Shown here: positions 5,239-5,370 of the stretch, one piece after another
How positions within the stretch are numbered: position 1 is the first letter of the stretch
Layout of the letters: each line of letters starts with the position of its first letter
Position numbers and translations under genes: made by a program
Notes under the pieces: generated by a model
The model's database searches: none
What the model saw: the letters and a program-made list of their open reading frames with translations, nothing else
What the model was told of the DNA's origin: nothing
Source of the DNA: Chloroflexota bacterium
Lineage (GTDB): Bacteria; Chloroflexota; Dehalococcoidia; DSTF01; JACRBR01
Assembly: GCA_021813085.1 (NCBI GenBank)
Contig: JAKAMA010000196.1
Span: 1-5,370, forward strand
Length of the DNA: 5,370 bases
Reading direction: 5' to 3'

Positions 5239-5370
5239 TCACTGGCTGGTGATGCAGATCAGGTTTGGCTTCTTCAGCAGGTCCACGTTGTCCGTCGGGC
5301 AGCGTTCCGATGCTGGAATGGGTTGTTCCAGCGAGGCGTAGAGCTTCACGTAGGTGCCGTCGGACTGGTA
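5239..5370 (-). CDS. C-terminal end of an unidentified protein, cut by window edge
   Basis: The last 43 codons of a gene entering from the right, ending at a TGA whose complement is at 5239-5241. The residues end ...LLKKPNLICITSQ and include two Cys, in ERCPTD and LICITS. Less GC-biased codons than the neighbouring genes (AAA, CAA, ATT, CCA are used) and a hairpin just past the stop support a real coding end. No family is recognised. The YVKLYASLEQPIP segment could be a beta strand of a secreted or binding domain, but this is a guess. Confidence 0.55.
   Translation of the reverse strand, partial: YQSDGTYVKLYASLEQPIPASERCPTDNVDLLKKPNLICITSQ

Overview
The window is GC-rich (about two-thirds GC by eye) bacterial DNA. 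It holds six protein-coding genes, two of them cut by the window edges, separated by intergenic stretches full of short repeats. No rRNA, tRNA, CRISPR array, transposase or phage gene was seen. Several features would fit a Chloroflexota-type bacterium (Dehalococcoidia/Thermomicrobia-like): the gene mix, the reduced-looking DnaJ zinc region, and the CGTAGGGGC...GCCCCTACG and GCGCGGGCT...AGCCCGCGC palindromes. This assignment is an inference from general resemblance and could be wrong.

Layout. (1) 1-1260 is a heat-shock pair: a dnaJ-family gene (minus, cut at the left edge) diverges from a complete hsp20 gene (plus). The 179-bp gap between them holds a near-consensus sigma-70 promoter for hsp20, a plausible leaderless promoter for dnaJ, and a 10-bp palindrome containing a CTTGAGT half-site. 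A strong 16-bp hairpin closes hsp20. (2) 1331-1864 encodes a DinB-fold metal-binding protein (minus). (3) 1865-2209 is non-coding and repeat-rich. (4) 2210-3103 encodes a class I haloalkane dehalogenase (plus) with a complete active site. (5) 3177-4829 is a two-gene minus-strand operon: a small YuiH-like sulfite-oxidase-fold molybdoenzyme, then, 21 bp on, a fused AhbA-AhbB (NirDL-type) siroheme decarboxylase. (6) 4830-5238 is a second repeat-rich non-coding stretch. (7) 5239-5370 is the C-terminal end of an unidentified protein (minus).

Functional links. DnaJ and Hsp20 are co-located protein-folding chaperones. The siroheme decarboxylase would feed 12,18-didecarboxysiroheme into either the alternative haem pathway or haem d1 synthesis. 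Its pairing with a sulfite-oxidase-fold enzyme suggests a redox or tetrapyrrole link, but the substrate of the molybdoenzyme cannot be read from sequence. The dehalogenase and the DinB protein look like stand-alone genes.

The most distinctive feature is the intergenic DNA. Six short arrays with different sequences all have a 7-base period, three copies of a CCCTGAAGGG-centred palindrome lie next to genes (one supplies a ribosome binding site), a second short element appears to be nested in one of those palindromes, and a 60-bp tandem repeat carries stem-loops. No clear new enzymatic or defence system is visible.
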